From NCBI RefSeq assembly GCF_012939955.1, contig NZ_SPMY01000109.1:1-56627 (forward strand): DNA of 56,627 nt, read 5' to 3'. The notes under the pieces were generated by a model. That model saw only the letters and a list, made by a program, of their open reading frames with translations. It had not been told where the DNA came from and searched no databases. A program made the translations under genes and the position numbers. This document shows, piece by piece, positions 8,939 through 16,021 of the stretch. Source of the DNA: Candidatus Accumulibacter phosphatis. Its GTDB lineage: Bacteria; Pseudomonadota; Gammaproteobacteria; Burkholderiales; Rhodocyclaceae. Positions within the stretch are counted from its first letter, which is position 1. Each line of letters starts with the position of its first letter.

Positions 8939-9394
8939 TCATGCCCAGCGCGTCACGCGTATCCGAGGATGATTACCCCCGCCAGACCAGGTGCCTGTTG
9001 CGAGCCAATCCTCGAAGTACCACAGCCATTCTGAAGTCCAGGGAATGTAGGTCTCCGACAGCTTCATCTGCGGCAGCCATTCGCGCTGCTTGGGCCACCA
9101 CAGACACAGCTTGGTGCCTACCCCCTTGCTGGGATAGATATGAGGCAGGGCTTCTTCGTCCGCCAGGGTCTTCAAGTCGGGATCCAGCACGAACATCTCC
9201 GGTGCCCGGGCGTCTGGCGTAAGACGAAGTTCGCACGTATAAATCCGGCCGAACTCGCTGGGCGCCAGGCGAAACCGGTAGTGCAAGGCGCGGCCCGAGA
9301 AGAACACAAGTCGCGCACCGTCGAGAGGCAACGCGCGTAGCTCCAATGCCCGCTGGGCCAACGTAGGGGTCGGCGCAATGGGATAGCGCGTCAT
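8939..9394 (-). CDS. Prokaryotic E2-like conjugating enzyme, type II-short CBASS Cap2-like
   Basis: A 151-residue protein with a visible E2 core: PHIYP around 84-88 followed by KLCLWWPKQREW, in which Cys97 is the predicted catalytic cysteine. The downstream IPWTSEWLWYFEDWLATG helix and GTWSGGG tail recur in E2-like proteins of CBASS operons. No E1 or JAB deconjugase gene is nearby, so the operon resembles the type II-short class, in which an E2-only protein acts on the CD-NTase. The ATG at 9394 shares one base with the stop of the upstream nucleotidyltransferase (TGATG), which suggests coupling and makes that protein the best candidate substrate. Confidence 0.72.
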   Translation of the reverse strand: MTRYPIAPTPTLAQRALELRALPLDGARLVFFSGRALHYRFRLAPSEFGRIYTCELRLTPDARAPEMFVLDPDLKTLADEEALPHIYPSKGVGTKLCLWWPKQREWLPQMKLSETYIPWTSEWLWYFEDWLATGTWSGGGNHPRIRVTRWA

Positions 9395-10653
9395 CAACGC
9401 CCGAAATAGGTGTGCGAACGCACCGGGACGTTGATCGGCGCAGCGGCCACCGAAGAAATCAACGTCACCCGGCCGGCAGCGCGGCTTGCGCTTTGGCGCT
9501 CAGCTTGCGCCTGCTGAATGGCTCCGGCGCTGTGAGAACCGAAAGCGGCTTGCAGTGCCTTGAGGAGCACGTCCATACCTTCATGATGTTCGATCGCATT
9601 CAAGATGCGGTTCAGGTCGCTGATCAGTCGCCGGTGCCAGAAAAAGAATGCCTCCTGCCGCGCTGGCAAATTCATGCTCGCTGCGAGGTTGTCCTTCGGC
9701 GCCGACGGGTTGGGCAATACCCATTCTTCAGTGCCATCGGGCCGCGAGATGCGCTCGAAGTGCAGCGGCATGCGCACGACGATATCAAGCAGCAGTTCCA
9801 AGGGACTTTCATGCGGTTGTGGCGCCTCCACCGCGTAGGCCATAGCGGCTAGCGTCGTCAGGAAGACCGACGACGGCGCCATGTCCTGGCCGACTTGTAC
9901 GACGCCGAATGCCTCATTGCGATGCAGCTTCAACAGCTGAACCAAGCGGCACAGGAGCCGGCCGAACACCTCCTGTGCGTCCGGCAAAGGGGTGACGTCC
10001 GCGCGCGTCACGGAGTCCATCGCCTCCGAGAAGCTCAGAGCGGCCGTGAAGTTCGGAGAGATGGCGGCGGCCAGATCGAAGTGCTTCGCGTAGCCACGCG
10101 GGTTTGTCGAGTCGAAACGCCGAAGTTCGCGATCTGGGATGAGCCCATGCGTGTCTCCGAACGGCGCCGCGAGCAGCGGCGCATCGATAACAGGCGCGAT
10201 GTCGGCAAACATGCCGTCAGAATACTCAAGTGTCGCGCAACGTTCCCAGCGATGCAGCTGCAGCCCGTGCGCCTCGGCGTAACGAGACAGCACCCCGTGC
10301 AAACGATCGAGCAGCAAGGCCGGACCGCGGTCGCCTTCGTATTTGCGACGAGCCTCTGGCGTGAGCCGGGCGATCAAGTCGATGTCGAAGCCCTCCCGTG
10401 AGCCATCCCGTGGCCGCACAATGGTGCCCAGCTGGCGAGAGCCGTGGGCATGGATCTGGATCAGATCGCCATGGAACTCCGAGCAGCCCGAAAGAAATTC
10501 GCCGGTGCTGTTGTATGAACGTTCCAGCGCCGTCAACTGGGTCGGCGTTGGCTCGTTTGCCCGGGCGATGGCATCCACCAAGTGGAAGAAACGGGCGGAC
10601 GACCGCGTCGAGATGAGGGGGCGTTGGGGAAGAGTCACAGGTTCGCAGATCAC
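9394..10653 (-). CDS. Second CD-NTase-like nucleotidyltransferase
   Basis: A 419-residue protein with the polymerase-beta-type site of CD-NTases: HAHGSRQLG (GS at 71-72), EGFDIDL (Asp90, Asp92) and FADIAPVID (Asp151). The second half is helical and ends HTYFGR. The start is a GTG at 10653 with AAGGA upstream. It is the first large gene of the operon and is coupled to the E2-like gene. It shares no obvious similarity with the other nucleotidyltransferase beyond the active site, so the operon carries two different synthase-like enzymes. It could make a different product, or be an E2-regulated enzyme of a second nested system. Confidence 0.83.
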   Translation of the reverse strand: MICEPVTLPQRPLISTRSSARFFHLVDAIARANEPTPTQLTALERSYNSTGEFLSGCSEFHGDLIQIHAHGSRQLGTIVRPRDGSREGFDIDLIARLTPEARRKYEGDRGPALLLDRLHGVLSRYAEAHGLQLHRWERCATLEYSDGMFADIAPVIDAPLLAAPFGDTHGLIPDRELRRFDSTNPRGYAKHFDLAAAISPNFTAALSFSEAMDSVTRADVTPLPDAQEVFGRLLCRLVQLLKLHRNEAFGVVQVGQDMAPSSVFLTTLAAMAYAVEAPQPHESPLELLLDIVVRMPLHFERISRPDGTEEWVLPNPSAPKDNLAASMNLPARQEAFFFWHRRLISDLNRILNAIEHHEGMDVLLKALQAAFGSHSAGAIQQAQAERQSASRAAGRVTLISSVAAAPINVPVRSHTYFGR

Positions 10654-10711
10654 GGGGTTCCTTGAGGTTGTTGTCTTTCTTTGTTGCCGCTACACCTGGA
10701 GTCGTCCCAGC

Positions 10712-10876
10712 TCAGCGCTTGTGCTTGGTGGGATCCACCAGCGTGTAGCCTTGACCCGGCCGCGGCGTGGGGGGCAAGGGCTTGCCCTTCACCCCGGTCA
10801 CTTCATTCCCCGTACCCGGGTTCTTGTACTGACCGGACCTCGGTGCCGGCGTGCCGGGCTTCAATATCTTGCTCAT
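10712..10876 (-). CDS. YjzC-like 54-residue protein at the head of the CBASS operon
   Basis: A short basic protein beginning MSKILKPGTPAP and ending YTLVDPTKHKR. It carries the KPGTPAPxSGQY and LPPTPxPGQ..LVD motifs of small YjzC-like proteins, whose function is unknown. The ATG at 10876 has an AGGGG ribosome site about 8 bases upstream; an ATG at 10882 is also in frame. It lies 59 bp before the first nucleotidyltransferase, on the same strand, and shares the divergent promoter region with the CapH-like regulator. Its role here is unknown; it could be an accessory protein. Confidence 0.75.
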   Translation of the reverse strand: MSKILKPGTPAPRSGQYKNPGTGNEVTGVKGKPLPPTPRPGQGYTLVDPTKHKR

Positions 10877-10966
10877 GGTCATCCCCTTTTAGGATTGGTT
10901 GATTGCGACGTTCCGCCCAGTGGCCTCTCCCCGGCAGGCTGTGTTACCAAGTCGGGGTTGCGCATT

Positions 10967-11009
10967 AAGTTCGGAAAGCACATAATTAAAAGTATGAACT
11001 TCCGAACTT
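10967..11009. promoter_or_regulatory. Operator candidate for the CapH-like repressor
   Basis: AAGTTCGGAA (10967-10976) and TTCCGAACTT (11000-11009) are perfect inverted copies 23 bp apart, and GAACTTCC is also tandemly repeated near 10996-11011. An AT-rich stretch lies between them. The site sits between the divergent CBASS operon and regulator gene, so one repressor could control both. Confidence 0.68.
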
Positions 11010-11049
11010 CCGGAGTCAAGAATTTTTTTTTATCGGAAAGCCGAACGAG

Positions 11050-11376
11050 ATGCCAGCATTGGGTGAAAAGGTCCGCGCACTGCGGAAGAAGGCAGGCCTG
11101 ACTCTGGAGCAGTTCGCGGAGCAGATCGGCGCGTCCAAGTCATCTGTGTGGGAACTGGAAAACAAGGAAAAGGCCCGCCCCTCCGCAGACCGGATCCACG
11201 AGGTGGCGAAGGTCCTGGGCGTGACACCCGAGTTCCTGATGAACGATGACGTCGCCGAACCCTCGATCGACGTGGCCGACGAGGCGTTCTTCCGCAAGTA
11301 CCAGTCGCTGGACAACGGGGTGAAGCAGCAGTTACAGGAGATCCTCAGCGTACTCGACAAGAAGGCCGGCCCTTGA
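11050..11376 (+). CDS. capH: XRE-family regulator, CapH-like
   Basis: A 108-residue protein. Its N-terminal helix-turn-helix (LGEKVRALRKKAGLTLEQFA, then KSSVWELENKE) occupies roughly residues 4-65, followed by a short linker and a C-terminal helix. The architecture fits CapH, the repressor of some CBASS operons. It is divergent from the CBASS genes, overlaps the downstream metallopeptidase gene by 4 bp, and a palindromic operator lies upstream. The expected role is to repress both directions until cleaved by the partner protease. Assignment rests on gene pairing and context, since XRE proteins are common. Confidence 0.8.
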   Translation: MPALGEKVRALRKKAGLTLEQFAEQIGASKSSVWELENKEKARPSADRIHEVAKVLGVTPEFLMNDDVAEPSIDVADEAFFRKYQSLDNGVKQQLQEILSVLDKKAGP

Positions 11377-12239
11377 TCGCGCCGCTCTCTCCCAAGCGTG
11401 AGGCAATCAAGATGGCGCGACTATGGCGCGCCGTCCATGGCCTCACGTTTCCGATCAATGCCGGAGCGCTGGCGCAGGAATGGTCTAGAAACGTGGTGCC
11501 AGAGGCCCCCATCGGGGAGTTGCAAGCCAAGGAGCTGAAAGGCTTTGAGGGTGGCCTGTTCTGGCTAAAGGAGAGAAAAGTCTGGGCGCTGCTGTACCAC
11601 CCGCACCCCGACCTGCCAGGCCGCTCCAATTTCACCGTGGCGCACGAGTTCGGGCACTACGTCCTGCACCGCAAGTTGCAGGAGGCGTTCCAGTGCTCAC
11701 AAAACGCGACCCTGGGAATTACGGGCACGAGGATCGAACGCGAAGCGGATCAGTTCGCATCGTATCTGCTCATGCCCATCGACGACTATACCCAGCAGGT
11801 GCGCGGGCGTCGAATCACTCTCGACCTGTTGGGCGAGTGCGCCGACCGCTACGGCGTTTCGCTCACCGCTGTGATCCTCAAGTGGTTGGAGTTCACCGAC
11901 CAAGCAGCGGTCGCCGTCATGGGGCGCGAGGGGATGCTGCACTGGTGGAAGGCCAGTGGCAGTGCGAAGAGATACACGTTCGACGCGCTCCAAGTGGGCA
12001 TGGAGCTTCCTTCGGACTCTTTTGCCGTAAATCCCAGCATAGCGCTTTCAACGACCGACTACCGATCGGGTGTCGAACACCCCGAAGGCGTCTGGCCCAT
12101 GAAGCTGCCCGTGCGCGAGATGGCGGTCCTCTCCGATCGATATGACATGTCACTTTCTCTGCTTATCTTCGACACGCCAGGAGTGGAACATCATGACGCC
12201 CCGGACGAAGACATGACGACTACACCGCCCACGTTCTGA
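11373..12239 (+). CDS. capP: ImmA/IrrE-type metallopeptidase, CapP-like
   Basis: A 288-residue protein with the zinc-peptidase motif HEFGH at 91-95 and a third-ligand region EREADQFASYLLMP (Glu124 the likely ligand). The remaining C-terminal half probably senses a signal. In characterised CBASS operons CapP cleaves CapH when it senses DNA damage or single-stranded DNA, relieving repression. Here it overlaps the XRE gene by 4 bp and is divergent from the synthase genes, the same logic. It is followed after 168 bp, on the same strand, by the QueC-like locus, so read-through could tie the two systems together. Confidence 0.82.
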   Translation: MIAPLSPKREAIKMARLWRAVHGLTFPINAGALAQEWSRNVVPEAPIGELQAKELKGFEGGLFWLKERKVWALLYHPHPDLPGRSNFTVAHEFGHYVLHRKLQEAFQCSQNATLGITGTRIEREADQFASYLLMPIDDYTQQVRGRRITLDLLGECADRYGVSLTAVILKWLEFTDQAAVAVMGREGMLHWWKASGSAKRYTFDALQVGMELPSDSFAVNPSIALSTTDYRSGVEHPEGVWPMKLPVREMAVLSDRYDMSLSLLIFDTPGVEHHDAPDEDMTTTPPTF

Positions 12240-12406
12240 AATCCGACCCAAGCCAAGAGCCTCGGCTGTAAGCTTGCGGTGACGGAAGCGCGTCAGCGTC
12301 CACGTCAAGACAGGAATGATTTTCCTGCAGTGACTAGGTAACTGCGGCGCATCCGTCGCGCATATGTCATGATGTAGCGTCTAGTCAGCCGATAGGAGGA
12401 GGTCAG

Positions 12407-12728
12407 ATGTCTGGTTCTGGGGGGCGGAGGAGGTGGTGGTTTTGCGCCACCTGACAATTGCGAGGCCATCGTCATCGACACTCAGCTAAGTTCGCCTAAA
12501 CCTGCAGTGCTCGCCGGCATTCATGTGCATGACAAGCTAGATGTCACGGTCCAAGCCGGTAGCGGTGTTGAGTCTGTTGTTGTGCTCTTTAACGGAGAGG
12601 TTGCCGGTGGCCTTGCATCCCCCGAGGTCCGCAGCCTACGTGAGTGCATTCTCCGAGGCACAAAGTACTATGCAGAGGTCACAGACAAGAACGAAGGGCA
12701 AGTCAAAGTTCGGGTCAGGGCCAAGTGA
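12407..12728 (+). CDS. Small Gly-rich protein, apparent +1 frameshift in a G run
   Basis: The ATG at 12407 sits behind a very strong AGGAGGAGG ribosome site. It reads MSGSGG, then hits a stop after 15 codons because a six-G run near 12419-12424 shifts the frame. Removing one G gives MSGSGG, a polyglycine stretch and FAPPDNCEAIVIDTQ, continuing to a QVKVRVRAK end at 12728: 106 residues in all. The C-terminal part looks like a compact beta-rich domain of unknown family. Its stop overlaps the GTG of the kinase gene by 4 bp. Either the G run is a sequence error or natural mutation, or it is a slippage site. An internal start at 12507 is possible but lacks a good ribosome site. It may be a substrate or scaffold of the locus. 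Confidence 0.6.
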
Positions 12729-13960
12729 GCGGGAACGGACGAGTACCTTCCCGAATTGCCGTGGTAGGTGGCGTCTATCGTGAAAGGTGCATGTGGCCCG
12801 GATGGAAAGAGGTGTTTGGCTCCGCAGGCAGGGCGGCTTCTGCGATCAGCTGCATGGGCGGCCAGGTGGACCTGTACACCTATGTGGATACGCTAGCCCA
12901 GGAAGTTCTGGAATCGCGTGCAGCGCTAGAAGACTTCCATGTAATTCCTACGCAAGTTAGCCAGTCTATCGCCTTCGAGTATCACCATAGTCTGGAAACG
13001 CCTCGTATCTACGGGCTCGGGAAACAAGAGCCCCCTCTCAGTGTCACCGCGGACCGGATCGTTCGTTTTGGGCTCTTGGAAGGCGACGCCATTGTAAAAG
13101 GGGGGCAGGTCGTCTACGACCCCCAAAGCGCGAGTTCTCCTGAACTGTTCTGCACCAACGGATCCACCGCTGACAATCTTGCCCTCATCCTGAACAGGCG
13201 CGAAGCCGAATCCATGACTGGACTTCCTGGCAGATCTCCAGAGAATCTGGCTGAACACCTCATTCAGCATAGTGAGGCACAGGTCGTCGTCATCAAGCTT
13301 GGTGCCGAGGGATCGCTGGTTCATGATGGAGCCGCAGGTCACCGTGTCCCCGCCTACCAAACTAAGCGAGTCTGGAAGATCGGTTCTGGCGATAACTTCG
13401 TGGCCCATTTCGCCTTTCATTGGATGAACGAAGGCAAATCGCCTGTCGAGAGCGCCGACTTGGCTTCGCAAGGGACAGCCTACTACTGCCAAACCAGGGG
13501 GTTCGCGACGCCGGATCTCTTGAACGCTTTCAAGCCCAAACCCGTAGTCGTGTCGAAGGCCTATCTTGCTGGCTACCGGCCCTTGGTTTATTTGGCCGGA
13601 CCATTTTTTACGTTGGCGCAATTATGGCTCGTCGAACAAGCCCTAGCCGATCTCAAAGCAATGGGACTACGCGTGTTCTCGCCTTACCACGAGGTCGGCC
13701 ATGGATCAGCGGATGATGTCGTCCAACTGGACCTTGAAGGAATTGATAAAGCCGATCTGGTGTTTGCGATTGGAGACGGCCTGGATTCTGGAACGATCTA
13801 TGAGGTGGGTTACACCTGCGCCAAGGCGAAACCCGTCATCTTCTACTGTGAGAACGAAACTGACGAAAACAAGAAAATGATGGGAGGTTCAGGCTGCACG
13901 CTGTGCGACGATTACGCCACTGCCATCTACCAGACGCTTTGGACAGCTTGCGCCCTATGA
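12725..13960 (+). CDS. PfkB-family kinase fused to nucleoside 2-deoxyribosyltransferase
   Basis: 411 residues from the GTG at 12725 (MSGNGRVPSR), overlapping the upstream stop by 4 bp. Residues 11 to about 265 form a PfkB/ribokinase domain: IAVVGGVYRE at the start and IGSGDNF (219-225) as the catalytic anion-hole motif with Asp223. Residues 287 to about 385 match nucleoside 2-deoxyribosyltransferases: VYLAGPFF, then DGLDSGTIYEVG with the probable nucleophile Glu360. The combination suggests handling of a nucleobase or nucleoside. The N terminus MSGNG resembles the MSGSG start of the small protein. The stop overlaps the QueC-like start (ATGA). Confidence 0.8.
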   Translation: MSGNGRVPSRIAVVGGVYRERCMWPGWKEVFGSAGRAASAISCMGGQVDLYTYVDTLAQEVLESRAALEDFHVIPTQVSQSIAFEYHHSLETPRIYGLGKQEPPLSVTADRIVRFGLLEGDAIVKGGQVVYDPQSASSPELFCTNGSTADNLALILNRREAESMTGLPGRSPENLAEHLIQHSEAQVVVIKLGAEGSLVHDGAAGHRVPAYQTKRVWKIGSGDNFVAHFAFHWMNEGKSPVESADLASQGTAYYCQTRGFATPDLLNAFKPKPVVVSKAYLAGYRPLVYLAGPFFTLAQLWLVEQALADLKAMGLRVFSPYHEVGHGSADDVVQLDLEGIDKADLVFAIGDGLDSGTIYEVGYTCAKAKPVIFYCENETDENKKMMGGSGCTLCDDYATAIYQTLWTACAL

Positions 13961-14562
13961 CCGCCGCACTGCTGCTTTCAGGTGGGATGGACTCGATCTC
14001 TATCGCTTGGTGGAAGCACCCTGACATCGCGATCACCATCGACTATGGGCAACTTCCAGCCGCCGCAGAAATCACCGCTTCCCAAGCGATTTGCCGCCGC
14101 CTGCGTATCCCTCACCATGTCCTGCAAGTTGATTGCCATTCCCTCGGGTCTGGCGACATGGCCGGCCTTGAACCCAACGCCTTAGCACCCGCTACCGATT
14201 GGTGGCCCTATCGCAATCAACTGCTCATAACCCTGGCTGCAATGAAGGCTGTCACGCTTGAAGTGAGGCAGCTTTGGTTAGGAACCGTCGCATCCGACGC
14301 ATCTCACCGTGACGGCACGCCTAACTTCTTGTCCGCCATGAGCGCCTTGCTCGCTGTGCAGGAAGGTGGACTGACGGTATCGGCCCCAGCCATTGGCATG
14401 AGCACTGTGGATCTCGTACGCCAATCCGGCGTACCGCTTGAGATACTTGCATGGGCTCACAGTTGCCACAAGGCGGACGTGGCTTGCGGCGCATGCAGAG
14501 GTTGTAACAAGTATTTCGAGGTTCTTCGAGAACTGGGCAATGAATTGGTTCGATCTGGGTAA
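13957..14562 (+). CDS. QueC-like ATP-dependent enzyme
   Basis: About 201 residues from ATG 13957. It has the PP-loop SGGMDS at 8-13 and a C-terminal zinc site made by Cys170, Cys177, Cys180 and Cys183 (CHKADVACGACRGC), both hallmarks of QueC, which turns 7-carboxy-7-deazaguanine into preQ0. No queD, queE or folE gene is present, so this is not a queuosine operon. QueC-like proteins occur in type IV CBASS and Qat defence, where, from memory, recent work reports attachment of deazaguanine to protein N termini. It is coupled at both ends (4-bp overlap upstream, 23-bp downstream). Confidence 0.83.
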   Translation: MTAALLLSGGMDSISIAWWKHPDIAITIDYGQLPAAAEITASQAICRRLRIPHHVLQVDCHSLGSGDMAGLEPNALAPATDWWPYRNQLLITLAAMKAVTLEVRQLWLGTVASDASHRDGTPNFLSAMSALLAVQEGGLTVSAPAIGMSTVDLVRQSGVPLEILAWAHSCHKADVACGACRGCNKYFEVLRELGNELVRSG

Positions 14563-15211
14563 TCCGCGCCCTCTGCCAGCGCCGGATCCTTACATTCCGA
14601 TCGTCTGGCCAGACGGAGAAGCCGTTCCGTTACCGGCGTGGCAGCCTGGTAGCGTCGATGAACTATCCTTCGCGCAATTAGTTGCCAGACGGCGTACTCG
14701 CCGCAGCTTTGGTAAATTGAAAAGTGAACACCTCGGCGCCCTTCTAGACCTCAGTTGCCGAGTACACCAGACGGGCGAGGCTTCGCTCGGATTTCCGATT
14801 ACACGCCGACCAACGCCTTCTGCCGGCGCCATCCATCCGATTCACCTCTTGTTGATCAACCCCGGTGAAGCTACTTGGTACAGGTACGACGCATTCACGC
14901 ATGCTCTGAAGGCAGTCAAAGCGAATTCAGACCCACGGGAGGCTCGCATCGCGATGGAGGCGATCGTGCCGGCCGCCGACGCAACGCTTATCGTATTCGC
15001 TGCTGAGGTCGGCAAAGTTGCAGCCAGGTATGCTCATCCTGCAAGCCTCATTTGGCGGGATGCCGGCGTACTGCTGGGATTTCTCGCTATGTCGGCGGAA
15101 GCGCTCGATTTGAGCTTCTGCCCGCTCGGAGTGACTGGAGAACCGTGGGTCTCTCAGTTACTCGATGAGGTTGGCTTGGTGGGGGTCGGTGTAGCTTTTG
15201 CCGGCTCGTAG
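14540..15211 (+). CDS. SagB-type/nitroreductase-like flavin oxidoreductase
   Basis: 223 residues from ATG 14540. The fold is suggested by the early ARRRTRRSFGKL segment, the PSAGAIHPIHLLLI motif near residue 94 and the late DLSFCPLGVTGEP segment, typical of SagB/McbC dehydrogenases and nitroreductases that bind FMN. It starts 23 bp inside the QueC-like gene and its 3' end overlaps the convergent glycosylase gene by 54 bp. It could oxidise or reduce a modified base or a peptide-linked product made by the upstream enzymes, but the substrate is unknown. No TOMM cyclodehydratase or precursor typical of SagB clusters is present. Confidence 0.7.
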   Translation: MNWFDLGNPRPLPAPDPYIPIVWPDGEAVPLPAWQPGSVDELSFAQLVARRRTRRSFGKLKSEHLGALLDLSCRVHQTGEASLGFPITRRPTPSAGAIHPIHLLLINPGEATWYRYDAFTHALKAVKANSDPREARIAMEAIVPAADATLIVFAAEVGKVAARYAHPASLIWRDAGVLLGFLAMSAEALDLSFCPLGVTGEPWVSQLLDEVGLVGVGVAFAGS

Positions 15212-16021
15212 CGCTGACGAGGCACCCGAAGAAGCCGTATCTGGGACACTAGGTCGCACCCGACTGCGACGGCCCCCCATGAGTTCGCTCACGCTAAGAG
15301 GGGAGTTCGTCATTTCAAACCACAAAACAGCGTCCAGCTCCGAAGGCCAGGCCCCGATCGCTTGGCTGAATCGCAGAAACTGGGACTCCAGCTCCAGATA
15401 GTTGCGTTCAACAGTGAGCGATTCATCGAAGAATCCGCCCAATGCGCCCGCACGAAGGACATGGATGTCCAAGATGGCCACATCGTTTGCGGTGAGCCAA
15501 TTTCGCGCAATCCAAGATGCCGTCTTGAGCCCAATTCCAGGCGACCTGAGCAACCAGTTTCGCAGCGATTTGCCGGAATCGAGGGGTGGCGATCCGCTGG
15601 CAAGGCGGGCCAAAGCTGAACTCAGGTAGCTCGCCTTCTGCCGAGCAAAGCGGTATTTGATTCGCCGGTCGTTCACCTGCAAAGGCTCAGACAACAAGCT
15701 GAACAGATCGGCCTCCGATGGCGTCGAGTGGAGCACGCCTAGGGATTTGAGTCGCTGGAAAGCGGCAAGTCCGACATTCGCTGGGATTCCATGGCCGCCG
15801 AGAAGGCATGCTGCTACTTCCTGGGCCAGAGTCTCGCCAAGGCGGTGCTTGGCCGGCCCGCTGGTGACGCGACGTGCCATGACCTGATATGCCCAATACG
15901 CTGGGGTTGGGAATGCTTCGATCGCGCCCCACGGCAAGCCGGGGAGGACATCCGATTCGGCGTTTGGCAGATCGATCTGTACAACCGTATGGCCAAGTAG
16001 CACTGGTGCTGACTGTCTCAT
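15158..16021 (-). CDS. HhH-GPD DNA glycosylase, OGG-like
   Basis: A 287-residue protein with the helix-hairpin-helix of the Ogg/EndoIII superfamily: LRSPGIGLKTASWIARN (catalytic Lys166), then VAILDIHVLRAG (Asp185). The 19-residue Lys-Asp spacing equals that of human OGG1. The N-terminal half (AYWAYQVMARR) is unlike canonical MutM, MutY or EndoIII, and no iron-sulfur cysteine cluster is seen. OGG-like proteins accompany QueC in type IV CBASS. It probably removes, or exchanges, a modified base in DNA. It is coupled to the Dam-type gene (ATGA overlap) and convergent with the SagB-like gene. Confidence 0.78.
   Translation of the reverse strand: MRQSAPVLLGHTVVQIDLPNAESDVLPGLPWGAIEAFPTPAYWAYQVMARRVTSGPAKHRLGETLAQEVAACLLGGHGIPANVGLAAFQRLKSLGVLHSTPSEADLFSLLSEPLQVNDRRIKYRFARQKASYLSSALARLASGSPPLDSGKSLRNWLLRSPGIGLKTASWIARNWLTANDVAILDIHVLRAGALGGFFDESLTVERNYLELESQFLRFSQAIGAWPSELDAVLWFEMTNSPLSVSELMGGRRSRVRPSVPDTASSGASSALRAGKSYTDPHQANLIE

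Noticed and set aside
12507..12728. A 73-residue protein starting at ATG 12507
   Set aside because: No ribosome site lies before it, while the ATG at 12407 has an excellent one and restores a longer frame if one G is removed.
13957..14562. A queuosine biosynthesis gene
   Set aside because: No queD, queE, queF or tgt gene is present, and the neighbours are a DNA glycosylase, methylase and SagB-like enzyme.
14540..15211. A TOMM (SagBCD) peptide-modifying cluster
   Set aside because: No cyclodehydratase, YcaO or precursor peptide typical of those clusters is present. Only the flavoenzyme fits.
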